NCBI GenBank assembly: GCA_001557505.1
Contig: LSAX01000003.1
Coordinates: forward strand, 186,001-250,000
DNA: 64,000 bases
Source of the DNA: Reticulascus tulasneorum
Taxonomy: Eukaryota; Ascomycota; Sordariomycetes; Glomerellales; Reticulascaceae
Direction of reading: 5' to 3'
Of this stretch, positions 53,885 through 63,213 are shown piece after piece (positions within the stretch are counted from its first letter, which is position 1; every line of letters begins with the position of its first letter). Both the position numbers and the translations under genes were made by a program. Under the pieces are notes generated by a model. The model saw only the letters and a program-made list of their open reading frames with translations. It had not been told where the DNA came from and did not search any database.

Positions 53885-55583
53885 CTTGACCTCTATGAGA
53901 AGGACAATATTGGCGTTCAATACGATACTTGATGGCTTGCTGGGCAAGAGAGTGAATGACGCTCAGTTTGCAAGAGGGAGTGAGGATGATCGCAAGAGCA
54001 CCACAGAACTCAGTACTCTAGGGCTTCATGTGTTGACGGTAGGAGTGACTGAGGGGGATCAGGTTAGTCGCCTCGTTTTGAGTGAAAATCGTGGCAGAGG
54101 TACCGCCACCTGCAGCAGGCTGCTCTCTGGTTCGCCGGTGTTTCGCAGCTGGCGGCGTTACACAACATGAAGAGAGCTGAGGGTTTAGAGTGAGAATGAG
54201 TTGATCCTCTTCCCTGAGTGGTACGCAGCAAGTATTAGACGAAGGACCAAGTGCCTGGTCTGCAAATTGTGGCATTCGCGGTAAATTGAGCAACAAAAGG
54301 CTTTAATTGGAAAGGGAAAACAGGCAAATCGATATCTGCATTTCTTTATGACTTTGAGACTGGGACTGAAGCTAACGTGATCTTATCTGAGAATTGTACC
54401 GAGAAGATGGAGTTTGGTGAGCCAATACTGAATGGATTGTGGAATCGATGTTACCAGCTAGACTTCACCTCGAGCACAGATTCATAAGGTGTATACGGGG
54501 AGCTGGCTGAGGGGCGTGCAAGCAACAAGAGCAGGCGGCGAAAGACAGACTTCACAGGGAGAAAGATATGAAGTTGAGAGTCAGAAGAAGCAGCGAACAA
54601 AGTCAAGTTCGAACAGGAGCAAGCAGCTTGAGGGCAGTTGCAGAGTCCCCTGATCAAGGAGAAACACGATGTTGATCGCCAGGACTGGGTTGATATGAGG
54701 GAACTAGGAGAGCGTTGACAAGCCAATCTAGGCCAGACTTCCTAGTCTACTGCATTTTCACATCATCGTAGGTGAGTGAGCTCACCCGCGGTCTGGCTGG
54801 CCAAGGGAAATTGACCTGGCGAGGTTGTGTTCTCTGACGAATGGCGTACGAAATGGTTTTTTTTTCTCAGTCGCAGATTGCGGAGTGTCGGCTTGTCCGA
54901 CCTGCAAGAGCAAATACTGTAGATGAATACAAAAACACAAAGTAATTCAGTCAATATTGTAACTGAATGGTTTATTCATGAACAACGTATTCTAAACGCA
55001 GTACTTCGTTAAATCTCGCTGATACTGGGCATCGTGGGTAACGCTCCGTTCCCGATTTGCCGCCAACACATTAGGTCGGCTGCACTATAACTTGCCGAGA
55101 TTGCCCGAAAATAGCGGCCCAGAGGCCAAAGATCTAGCAAGAGGTCTAACTTAACGGGCATCCACGATGTCGATTTGAAGTGCGCATCGCTATGCACCGG
55201 TGTGCATCCGAATGAGGGACATGAGCTTGGATTGCGAAATACCTGTTCCTCATAATTACCCTAGATGTCACTAGGATATTCTTCGAATACAGTCTGATTC
55301 TTCTTTTGCGGGGACGCTAGCAGAATAGCTAATGGTCGTATAATCATCCAGTGACGCATCTGGATGCCGCAACAGGCAAAATGCTTTCCCGGAAGGCCCC
55401 AATAAAATATTGCGAAAGTGCCGAAGCTTCTTTACTCGCCCCTCAATCGCCCGGTGCCATCACATCCCATCATTCTCATCTCATCCCAGAACCTCACCGT
55501 TACAGCTATGTAATGCTGGAGATTCGCTGCTCTAATCACTTTCCTAAAATCAAAACTCGTAGAGAAAAGAAAGATAAGCAGCA
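53885..55583. other. Intergenic, divergent promoters
   Basis: About 1.7 kb between the polymerase start (minus) and the hydrolase start (plus). A Ser-rich 91-codon frame at 54451-54726 (-) is unsupported. No element was recognised. Confidence 0.4.
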
Positions 55584-57191
55584 ATGGCGCCCGGAATCTT
55601 GTATGTCACGATGCAGCCCAAGGCCGAGCTGTCCCTCGACCAATTTCACGAGTGGTACAACAACGAGCACGGCCCAACGCGCCTGCGACTGCCTCAAATC
55701 TTTACCAATGGCCTGCGCTATGCCGCCACCGATAAGCTCGAGCCCGTCTTCCTGGCCATGTACGACGTCACGTCTATGTCGCACCTGCAGACCCCGGTTT
55801 ATACCGACCTCCGGGAGAACAGATCACGGCGCGAAGCCGACACTATTGGCCAGGTCGATGTCAAGCGATACTTCTACGACTTCGTGTTGGAGAGGAAATC
55901 GCCGTTGTTCCTGCCCATCGAGCAATTAACCGACGTCGAGGCGGAGGATATCGAGCTAGTCGCTGTAACAACGAATTTGAAGGGAGACGGAGCTGAGCAA
56001 GATTACGTCAAGTGGATGGAAGAGGAGCACATCGACATGCTGTCCAAAATCCCTGGCTGGCTGCGGACCCGCGTCTTCAAGAATTCAAGCATTGAGGACG
56101 CGGCGGAAACAATAGTATTGTCTTTGCATGACTATACGAAAGAGAACGGTCTCGGAGGCCCTGAGCATCAGGCTGCCATGTCGACCAGCTGGCGGGACAA
56201 GCTTGCCGCAAATCACTTCGCCTCCGGGTACCGCCGAACCTACTCGCTCTTCTACGTATTCGGCCCGGCACCGCGGGATATTTCCTCTCTAACGAGGCTG
56301 CCCGAGACGACACCAAATTTCACGTCTCAAGATGAAAAGACGAAGACCACGCCCGGCAAAGACGGATTCCTCAGCTCGCACATCACTGCTGGTGACGGAC
56401 TATCCATTCCCTACCGCCTTGAAGGTAACCCTGCGCCGAATGCGCCGACAATTGCATTTTGCAACTCGCTGCTGACGTCGTTGCACATGTGGGATCCTTT
56501 GGTGCGCATCATCAAAGAAAAACGCCCCGACTTGCGCATTCTCCGCTACGACGCACGTGGGCGTCACTCAATTCCAAGCCCACCCATACCTGCCAACCTC
56601 GACACGCTAGCGGCTGATCTGGACACTTTGTTAGATGCGCTCCGGATACCGAAGCTGCATGCGTTGATAGGTGTGTCTATGGGTGGTGCAACGACCCTCA
56701 ACTTTGCATTGCGGTATCCCGACAAGCTGGAAAGCTACATCGCTTGTGATTTCAACGTCGCGTCTGGCGCAGCTAACACACAGGCCTGGAAGGATCGCAT
56801 CGCAGTGGCGGAGGAGGACAGCGGCGCCGGGATCGCGAAGCTAGCCGGACAGACAGTGAGCCGGTGGTTCCACCCGGCGTCGATGGAGAAAGCAGAGACC
56901 GTTGCCTTGATGACAGATATGGTCGCGGCCAACGACGTCGAGGGCTTCAAGTATAGCTGCCAAGCACTGTGGGAATACGATCTCAAACCGGAGCTGGGCT
57001 CTTGCCGCGTTCCAGGGCTTCTGGTTGTGGGCGACGGAGACGGCAAAGGAGCCTTGGTCAAGGCAATGGAGGGTTTCAAGCAGGCGCTGGGCGAACACGG
57101 GGCCGAGCTGAAGATAGTCCCGAACGCGGGACATCTTCCCATGTGGGAGGCGCCGGGGTCATTCTGGGATGCTGTACAGGGGTCTTTGTAA
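55584..57191 (+). CDS. Fusion of EthD-like alpha/beta-barrel domains with an alpha/beta hydrolase
   Basis: Intronless, 535 residues. Residues 1-110 and about 120-235 look like two ferredoxin-like dimeric alpha/beta barrels; both show the pattern of a conserved FHEWYNNEHGP or WMEEEHIDML helix and a strand ending in FYDFV or FYVFG. Residues about 270-535 form an alpha/beta hydrolase resembling 3-oxoadipate enol-lactonases: GVSMGG with Ser365, Asp484 or Asp486 in VVGDGDG, and His517 in NAGHLP. Enol-lactonases hydrolyse lactones in aromatic catabolism. Barrel domains of this type help ring-opening or degradation steps. The fusion suggests consecutive steps on one small aromatic or lactone compound, which is inference. 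Confidence 0.82.
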   Translation: MAPGILYVTMQPKAELSLDQFHEWYNNEHGPTRLRLPQIFTNGLRYAATDKLEPVFLAMYDVTSMSHLQTPVYTDLRENRSRREADTIGQVDVKRYFYDFVLERKSPLFLPIEQLTDVEAEDIELVAVTTNLKGDGAEQDYVKWMEEEHIDMLSKIPGWLRTRVFKNSSIEDAAETIVLSLHDYTKENGLGGPEHQAAMSTSWRDKLAANHFASGYRRTYSLFYVFGPAPRDISSLTRLPETTPNFTSQDEKTKTTPGKDGFLSSHITAGDGLSIPYRLEGNPAPNAPTIAFCNSLLTSLHMWDPLVRIIKEKRPDLRILRYDARGRHSIPSPPIPANLDTLAADLDTLLDALRIPKLHALIGVSMGGATTLNFALRYPDKLESYIACDFNVASGAANTQAWKDRIAVAEEDSGAGIAKLAGQTVSRWFHPASMEKAETVALMTDMVAANDVEGFKYSCQALWEYDLKPELGSCRVPGLLVVGDGDGKGALVKAMEGFKQALGEHGAELKIVPNAGHLPMWEAPGSFWDAVQGSL

Positions 57192-57715
57192 TGAGTCGGC
57201 GTGGATAATTAAAACCGAATTCCCGCCTCTCATGTTTTTGTGGTTTGCAATAGTAGATTCATCGGTATTAGAGAGGAGGTAAACCCTCACTTGTCACCAT
57301 CACTTTAGACTGGTGATGCTCAGTAGTCGGGATCAAGATGTAGTTCATAGCCTGCCATTGAAAGTTCAATCACTCACAGTACTCACAGTCATGGATAATT
57401 CCGGTAAGGGCTCTAGCATGCTTTTGGGGTCGCGAGCAGGAGAACCCCTCGAATGGGGAACCAATGGGAAGTGTCATAAGCCTCCGACCCTGACGCGGAG
57501 GATCGGCTCCAGGGGACATGATGCCTCCGACGATCCACGATGGAATCGGCACGATTGCTAAATCTCGAAGAGCGGCGAAATATTGAGACCGAAGTCACCG
57601 AACGGGCGACTATAAGGGATGAACGGCCATGGGCACAGGAGATAGCCGCAGTGTTGACCATACCCGCCCGCTCTTCTGAGGACAAAAGCTCGTAATTTGG
57701 ATATTTGTGATCAGA
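57192..57715. other. Short intergenic region
   Basis: Between two plus-strand genes. Overlapping frames at 57313-57685 are unsupported; it presumably holds the promoter of the transporter relic. Confidence 0.4.
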
Positions 57716-58612
57716 ATGGACTTAGGCAAAGAACCAGTTGAGGAGCGAACTGTCGATGAGTCGGTCGCTGCGCCTGCGGAAGACGCATCCCAGACTGGCG
57801 AAAAGGCTGCGGGAACACTAGATGCTGCACATCCACCTAATCCGCCGCGAGACTACCGCTTTTGGGCTATTATCATCGCCCTCTGCGCAACGTCACTTCT
57901 CGCCTCCCTCGAGAACATAGTTGTTGTGACTGCACTGCCAACAATCGTGCAGAACCTGAGTATGGGCAGCAACTACGTCTGGGTCGGCAACATATTCTTC
58001 CTGACAGGGTGAGTCCGTTGTGCCTGCGCTGATCTACTTGCCGGTTAACCAACCGGGTGCCGCCGTCCAACCGCTCTTCGGTCAACTGTCGAACCTATTT
58101 GGCCGCAGATACACGACGCTTTTCATTATGGTCCTCTATGTTTTCGGGAGCGGCATCTGCGGCGGCGCGACAAACGGGGCGATGCTCATCGCTGGACGGG
58201 GCGTCCAAGGAGCCGGTAGCTGGGGGATCAACATGATAATCGACGGTATTCTCTCGGATCTGGTACCGCTGCGGGAGAGAGGCAACTTTATAGCTGTGAT
58301 TCTGCTAGTCCACGGCGTCGGCATCGCGCTGGGGCCTTGGGTGGGCGGCGCCATCGTTGAGAGCACAACGTGGAGATGGGTTCGTGCCCTATGCGTCCCC
58401 TTCCTGGTAAAGATTAATGTTTGCAGGTGTTTTATATCAATCTGCCTGTCGGGGGCGTATCTCTGGTCCCTCTGTGGTTCTTTCTACACGTTAGGTGGGA
58501 TCGAACTACTTCCGCCCGCGAAAGGCTGCGACGGGTTGACATCATCGGGAATGGTATCCTGCAAAAGGTGTGGCTAATCAGCCTCGCCTTCGGCGGTGTG
58601 TCCTTTTGTTGA
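57716..58612 (+). pseudogene. Truncated MFS drug/sugar-type transporter
   Basis: Coding blocks 57716-58008, 58058-58379 and 58427-58612 spell the first part of a 14-helix MFS exporter: PRDYRFWAIIIALCATSLLASLE, FGQLSNLFGRR (loop motif A), GVQGAGSWG, GPWVGGAIVE, and FYINLPVGG across the second intron. Two defects are visible. The first intron has a good GTGAGT donor at 58009, but the expected acceptor AG before 58058 reads GG, and no AG occurs before about 58105. The frame then ends at 58612 after VDIIGNGIL and a few unrelated residues, so more than half of a normal 530-570-residue protein is missing. No further transporter sequence follows up to 59190. Most likely dead. Confidence 0.72.
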
Positions 58613-59190
58613 GCTTTAGAGAAAAGGAAATAAAGCTACGGACACACCTTACGACGGACTACGGGCTGGAGGAGAGAAAGAAGAAGGTGGACTTGGAATC
58701 TCGCCTGTGATCGTGCCAGATGGTGTTATGTGTTGTATGTAACATTCCAAGCCTTGGTTTAAGTAATGGTATGGCAAGCAGTCTCCAACAGGAACTTTCT
58801 CCACGGAGAAAAAGGCGAGTTTGGAGCAGATATTGCCGGGCTTGGCATGGAGTTAGGGAAACCACCGATCCTAAAAAGCCCTCCGAACAGGGCTTGCAAT
58901 AAATAGCATCCGATCCCCAAAGTTCCGTTCCGCTTCGAAATCGCCATCCCGCACATTAACCCAAAGGACATGCCTGGGAACCCTCATCCAAGCCAGAAAC
59001 GGCCTACAGAGCTAAGGAACAAGCTCAAGAGTGCCAGTCGAGCCTTGAAGGATGCCGGAGAGGACAGATTAATGGAGTAAGGCGACTTTAATCTAATGTC
59101 ATTGCATATCTACGGCTCTTATTCTGCCTATGTACATCCAATCCATGCGGTAAGATCGAGCCAACCAGGCTGCCTGTCATGCTACTCAAC
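58613..59190. other. Spacer after the broken transporter
   Basis: Contains no recognisable remainder of the transporter. Frames at 58720-58902 (+) and 58759-58971 (-) are short and unassigned. Confidence 0.35.
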
Positions 59191-59881
59191 CTACTCGACC
59201 GGCTTCGGCTTGGGTTTGGTTGCCGTGTCGAAGTTGTCGGCCTTAGCCCCGGCGATATCCAAGGTGAACTTGCCCTTCTGCTGATGAGCGCCGAATGGGG
59301 AGGCGGCATCAGCTGGCCGCTGCGGTGCGGTGTTGCTCATACCCCAGGCTAGGCCGTACGCTGTGCTCGATGGAGTTATCTGCGCCGTCTGACCTCTGGC
59401 GGTCCACTGGCTGCAGCCCTTGCACAACACATCCAAAGTCCAGTGTGTGGTATTAACCGCTGTCCCAGGGAGATAGGTGAAGTTGGACCCCGCGTAGACG
59501 GGTGGTGCCGAGTAGCCACTAGATCAGTTAGCTTTGCCACGCACTGGCTTCCAGGAACACTTACGTAGCTAAGCGGGACGAAACGGTCACGTTGTTACCA
59601 TTAACCCAAGCCATGGTTATCGGGTTGTTAAGCATGCCGCCGCCCCAGGCGATGGCAGCCCAACCTGTGGCTCTTGGTGCCACGATCTGGAGGGCGACAT
59701 CGAAAGGTGCTGCCGTCACGGGCGGGATGGACACACGGAAGATGATGTTGTTGGGGCTCTTCCACTCCTGGTAGCAGAGCGTGGAGACGGCGTCGCAATA
59801 CTTGGCGGCCGCTGCAGTCGGGGCGGCGAGGGTGGAGCCTGCTACCGCAAGGGCAAGAGTCGCGATCTGAAGGAATCCCAT
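59191..59881 (-). CDS. Secreted CDH-type cytochrome domain protein (DOMON-like)
   Basis: Two exons, 59881-59565 and 59518-59191, giving 214 residues. The 46-nt intron has GTAAGT, CTAAC and ends CTAG. Residues 1-19 are a signal peptide. The remainder matches the heme b cytochrome domain of cellobiose dehydrogenase: WAAIAWGGGMLNNPITMAW holds the likely Met ligand, THWTLDVLCKGCSQW a cysteine pair, and GMSN..P follows. No flavodehydrogenase or cellulose-binding module is attached and the frame ends in a KPKPKPVE tail. Stand-alone forms are thought to act in extracellular electron transfer, possibly with oxidative polysaccharide-degrading enzymes. The His ligand is not assigned with certainty. Confidence 0.85.
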
Positions 59882-60854
59882 TTTAGACAGTCTATGACTC
59901 GTGTAACTGATCGACGGCGTTGTGAGAACGCATTCTCTTGGACATGGTGGCTCTTAAGTAACCTCACCGCGGTATGTTGTGGGTTGCTTTAACCGGATAC
60001 TGCGAGATCATACCGGGACTTTGAAGAGATCCATGATGTTTATTTTCGGGGCCGGCGGCTGAAATGAGTGCATTGGACTCGGTTGCAGAGATTGCTTTAA
60101 TTTGGTCTAAATAACATCCTCTGTCCATGCCAGGGACAGTCACGGCAGGGCAATATCTCGCGTACGCCGAGCCGCCGAATCTTCTGTAGTACAGCATCAC
60201 AGATTGAAGCTGTGTGCTGAATAGAACGTTTGAGCTGTCTTCCCTCTGATTTCTATGCCATTCAGCCATGATCCAGAGGTATTGAAGAGCAATGAGATCT
60301 AAGGCAACTCGCTATCTCGAAGCATTGGCTTAGGAACACCGGAGAACGATCACAATGCGGGGACAGCACCAAGAATAGATAGTCAATCTATACGGTGTTC
60401 CGCTATATCTCCAATTTGGTCCACACCATCATCCAATTGGGATGCTTTTTAGCTGGATCCATTGCGCTAGATATGCTTGCAGCGTAGGCTAAAGTCAACC
60501 GGGACGGAGAGCGCTCTCAGATCTGCGAAGCACCCGCACCCCACAGGAGCTTAATCCTTAATCGCTACGGACAATTGGCCAATCATGGCTCGAGCATTTG
60601 AAATCCGACGGCAGAGATCCAGGCATGTTGACGCGTCAATTCGGTTGCGAGTCGTTTGGATATTCTCCGGACGGTCCTTGGCGTCCGTGTCGGGATGCGT
60701 GAGCTGAACTACCGAAATGGGAAGAGCAGAAGATGTCAGCTAGGAGGAGTATGATGAATAGCGTGTAGCGTGTGGCAATCAATGGCACATGTGAAGGCGA
60801 CTACTAAAATTTGACCGCGGGATACCACACTAACTAGCATGGCCACTGCCCGTA
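59882..60854. other. Intergenic, no gene seen
   Basis: Promoter side of the cytochrome gene. A frame at 59964-60269 (-) is unsupported. Nothing else recognised. Confidence 0.4.
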
Positions 60855-60866
60855 CTGCGGATCATC

Positions 60867-61300
60867 ATGATCATTGAGTTCGATGCTGAGGCTCATACTC
60901 TAGACTCCCGTGCCTGGACGTTTCAGGAGCTCCTCCTATCGAGCCAGATCCTGTTCTTCTCATGGAATGATGACTTCTGGGTCCGTCGCGAACTGACATT
61001 CCAGTCCGTGTAGCCAACTGCTCAGCCGTAGAAATGCAAACCCTTCGTCTATGAGTCATTCAAGGACCTGCTCGGGCGGCAGCAAAAATGGAGCAACTAC
61101 GCGGGATTGAAAGACATAGAAGAATAGCAATCGATCTAAAAGGAGTACACTCGACGCCAGCTGACAGAAATCGAAGACAGATCAAACGCAATCGTCACTG
61201 TGGTATCCATAATCAAGGATTCCTGTGAAGATGAGTTTTACTTTGGGCACTGGAACAGGTAGGTACTGGGCAGAAAACTTGTGGCATCCGGTGCACCCGT
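60867..61300 (+). pseudogene. HET-domain gene relic
   Basis: One reading frame from 60867 gives LDSRAWTFQELLLSSQIL, then W....YAGLKDIEE, EYTRRQLTEIEDRSNAI, VVSIIKDSCEDEFYFGHW and LGRKLV. These are the last part of the HET domain and the region just after it (compare RAWTLQE and YSxRxLT..xDxLxAISG in intact members). The frame carries stops at 61011, 61029, 61125, 61137 and 61260 but no indel that I can detect. TAG and TAA here can all come from CAG or CAA by C-to-T. The N-terminal HET blocks were not found upstream. It is a decayed, possibly RIP-mutated fragment, unrelated in frame to the intact HET gene at 9274. Confidence 0.65.
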
Positions 61301-61798
61301 GTCAGCAGAGATGCGCGAGGGTTTTGAGCTGGTCATGGCTGTCACTATAGTATTATCATCGTAAAATAGAGTATAAATGATATTCTCTAACTAAGGTAGC
61401 TAATTTAGACAGCATAATAGGCCAATAAGTCTTGTAGATCTCATCACTACTACTAGCGAACTACTTAACCCACTTAATACCGACCTACTTGAGATGCTTC
61501 ATATCGATTATAGTAAAGCTATAATATAGCAAAATCTACGTCTCTGTTAGCAAGACGTCGTTCTTACGATACATCGGCCCTCTTAGAAAGCAATAATGCT
61601 AGCCACTATTCCTGGCGAAGAAGTCAATCTCCGTCAACGACACCCAGCACCAGCTCAGGGTCCAGGTGGGTCTCGGGTGACACCTCCACGCCGGCCACCA
61701 CAAGACTATAAACCACTAGTTTCAGGAACCAGAGAGATACATATAACAATGTCCTGAGCAGCAAACGAGTAACCTTTAACTTGCCAGGCAGTCCTAAG
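61301..61798. other. TA-rich island
   Basis: From about 61335 to 61560 the sequence is rich in TA dinucleotides (for example TATAGTAAAGCTATAATATAG) and poor in CG compared with its surroundings, as in RIP-mutated repeat remains. No terminal repeats or coding were found. Confidence 0.4.
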
Positions 61799-63113
61799 TC
61801 AGCCTCGGTCGCAATCTATGTCTTCTTTAAAAGCAAGCTGATCTGTAAACTTCTTTCCGCCGCCGTCACGAAAATCTTCACAATCACAAACACTGTCACT
61901 AAAATTAATATACATTCCCCCATATAGATAGAAGTAGCTTACCCATGTCGGCGGTACTTTTCAGTTGGTGGTGGAAAGACTCCACCCGGTATTGGAATGT
62001 AAGCTCCATACCCTGGTCTTATCAAGGCCTTCATACATTCTTGTGCATTCTCGTATGGTGCATCGACATAACAGACAGGTATGGAGAAGTTGAAATTTAC
62101 TGGAGTGATGGCCTTTTTATCTGCCCATTTCATCTCGTCAAGTATGTTGTCCAAAAGCGATTTGCCTTTTGTTTCGTAACCGAACTCGTTAAACATGTTA
62201 ACCGAGCTTATGATAATATCATGAACATCAAAGTTAGGGCTGAGATCGCCATCGCCTATACTGTCATAACCTGGAGGTTCAGACGATATAAATGGCGTAT
62301 TATCATATTCATGCTTATAGCTAACACCGAGGCCCAGGCTAGTGGAATAGAGAGACAAAGGAGTTGTGTATGGAACCTTTGAAGGAAAAGGCCTCGGCCA
62401 TTATGGTAGGTCTTTAGAGCAGAGTCGATGTTGTTTTCTGTATCGACTAGATAGCTCGATGAATAGATACTGCAGGTCTGCATAGCAATAGAGGGTGTTT
62501 ATGCGTACACTCTTTTCTGTCCATCTTATATCCTACAATCCAGGCAGTTGCCTTCTTCCAGGAATAGTTAATAACGCTTGCGTGAAGAAAGTTAAAGATC
62601 ATATCCTTCAACTTAGTTGTGTTGACGCTCGGATAGTCATCGTTGTCTTTGATGTCGTTAAGGATGGGGATTTTCGAAATATCTAGCCACGCCCCATTCT
62701 TGAAGAGTTCATCGATATCAATCTGGCGACCGGCCCCAGGGTTGTAGACGCGATCCCCTAAAAAGCTGTCATGCATATTCGTAAGCACATTAAAGCTATC
62801 TTTAATGAAGGTATAAGCAATACTATAATCGGAACAGTTAACTTTCGGCATCGATGTCCTAAATGACCCAGTATGGCCCCAAGATGTGGAGTTACATACT
62901 TGCCTAGCTCATCAGGATTTTTCAGCTCCTTGACGCTCTCCGCCTGCATAACTTTGACTTGATCGCCTATGAGACCGAAGACGGCTGCGGCAACTCCCCC
63001 AGCGTGGCCGCAACCGATGCGAAAATGTTGACTACAGCCCCGACAGTAGAGAAGAGTTCGTTGATAAATTCGTTTGGTCCTGGAGGCGGATAGTAATCAG
63101 TAACGAACCTTGC
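61799..63113 (-). pseudogene. Probable C-terminal part of the SGNH hydrolase gene, two frameshifts
   Basis: Coding-like blocks run from an acceptor (CTTGCAG) before 63113 to a TGA at 61799-61801. Recognisable introns are a GTATGT...TTTAG one starting near 62901 and a GTAAGC...TTTTAG one at 61942-61899. Text such as FVTDYYPPPGPNEFINELFS, then VFGLIGDQVKVM, then ELFKNGAWLDISKIPIL, then LLDNILDEMKWADKKAITPV and IPVCYVDAPY is clearly protein-like. Two breaks remain: at a five-G run near 62995-63003 and near 62385-62392 the frame must shift by one base. No ATG starts this block, and a phase-0 donor at 63258 could join it to the SGNH domain. I know no family for this part. Assembly error is possible. 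Confidence 0.5.
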
Positions 63114-63213
63114 CTGCAAGGATGTAAAAAGATTTCCTGTTTGCTCTACTGCTCGTAGCAGGAGAGCGAAGTACTAAACGAGTGAGAACTAATATAAGCA
63201 GAAGTTTCAATGT

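Noticed and set aside
53885..53947. Upstream Met (53947) of the RNA-dependent RNA polymerase
   Set aside because: The added 21 residues are featureless, and MEVFMRNLP at 53884 fits the usual RRM-like N-terminus.
58759..58971. Hydrophobic minus-strand frame next to the broken transporter
   Set aside because: It is on the opposite strand and does not resemble the missing transporter helices.
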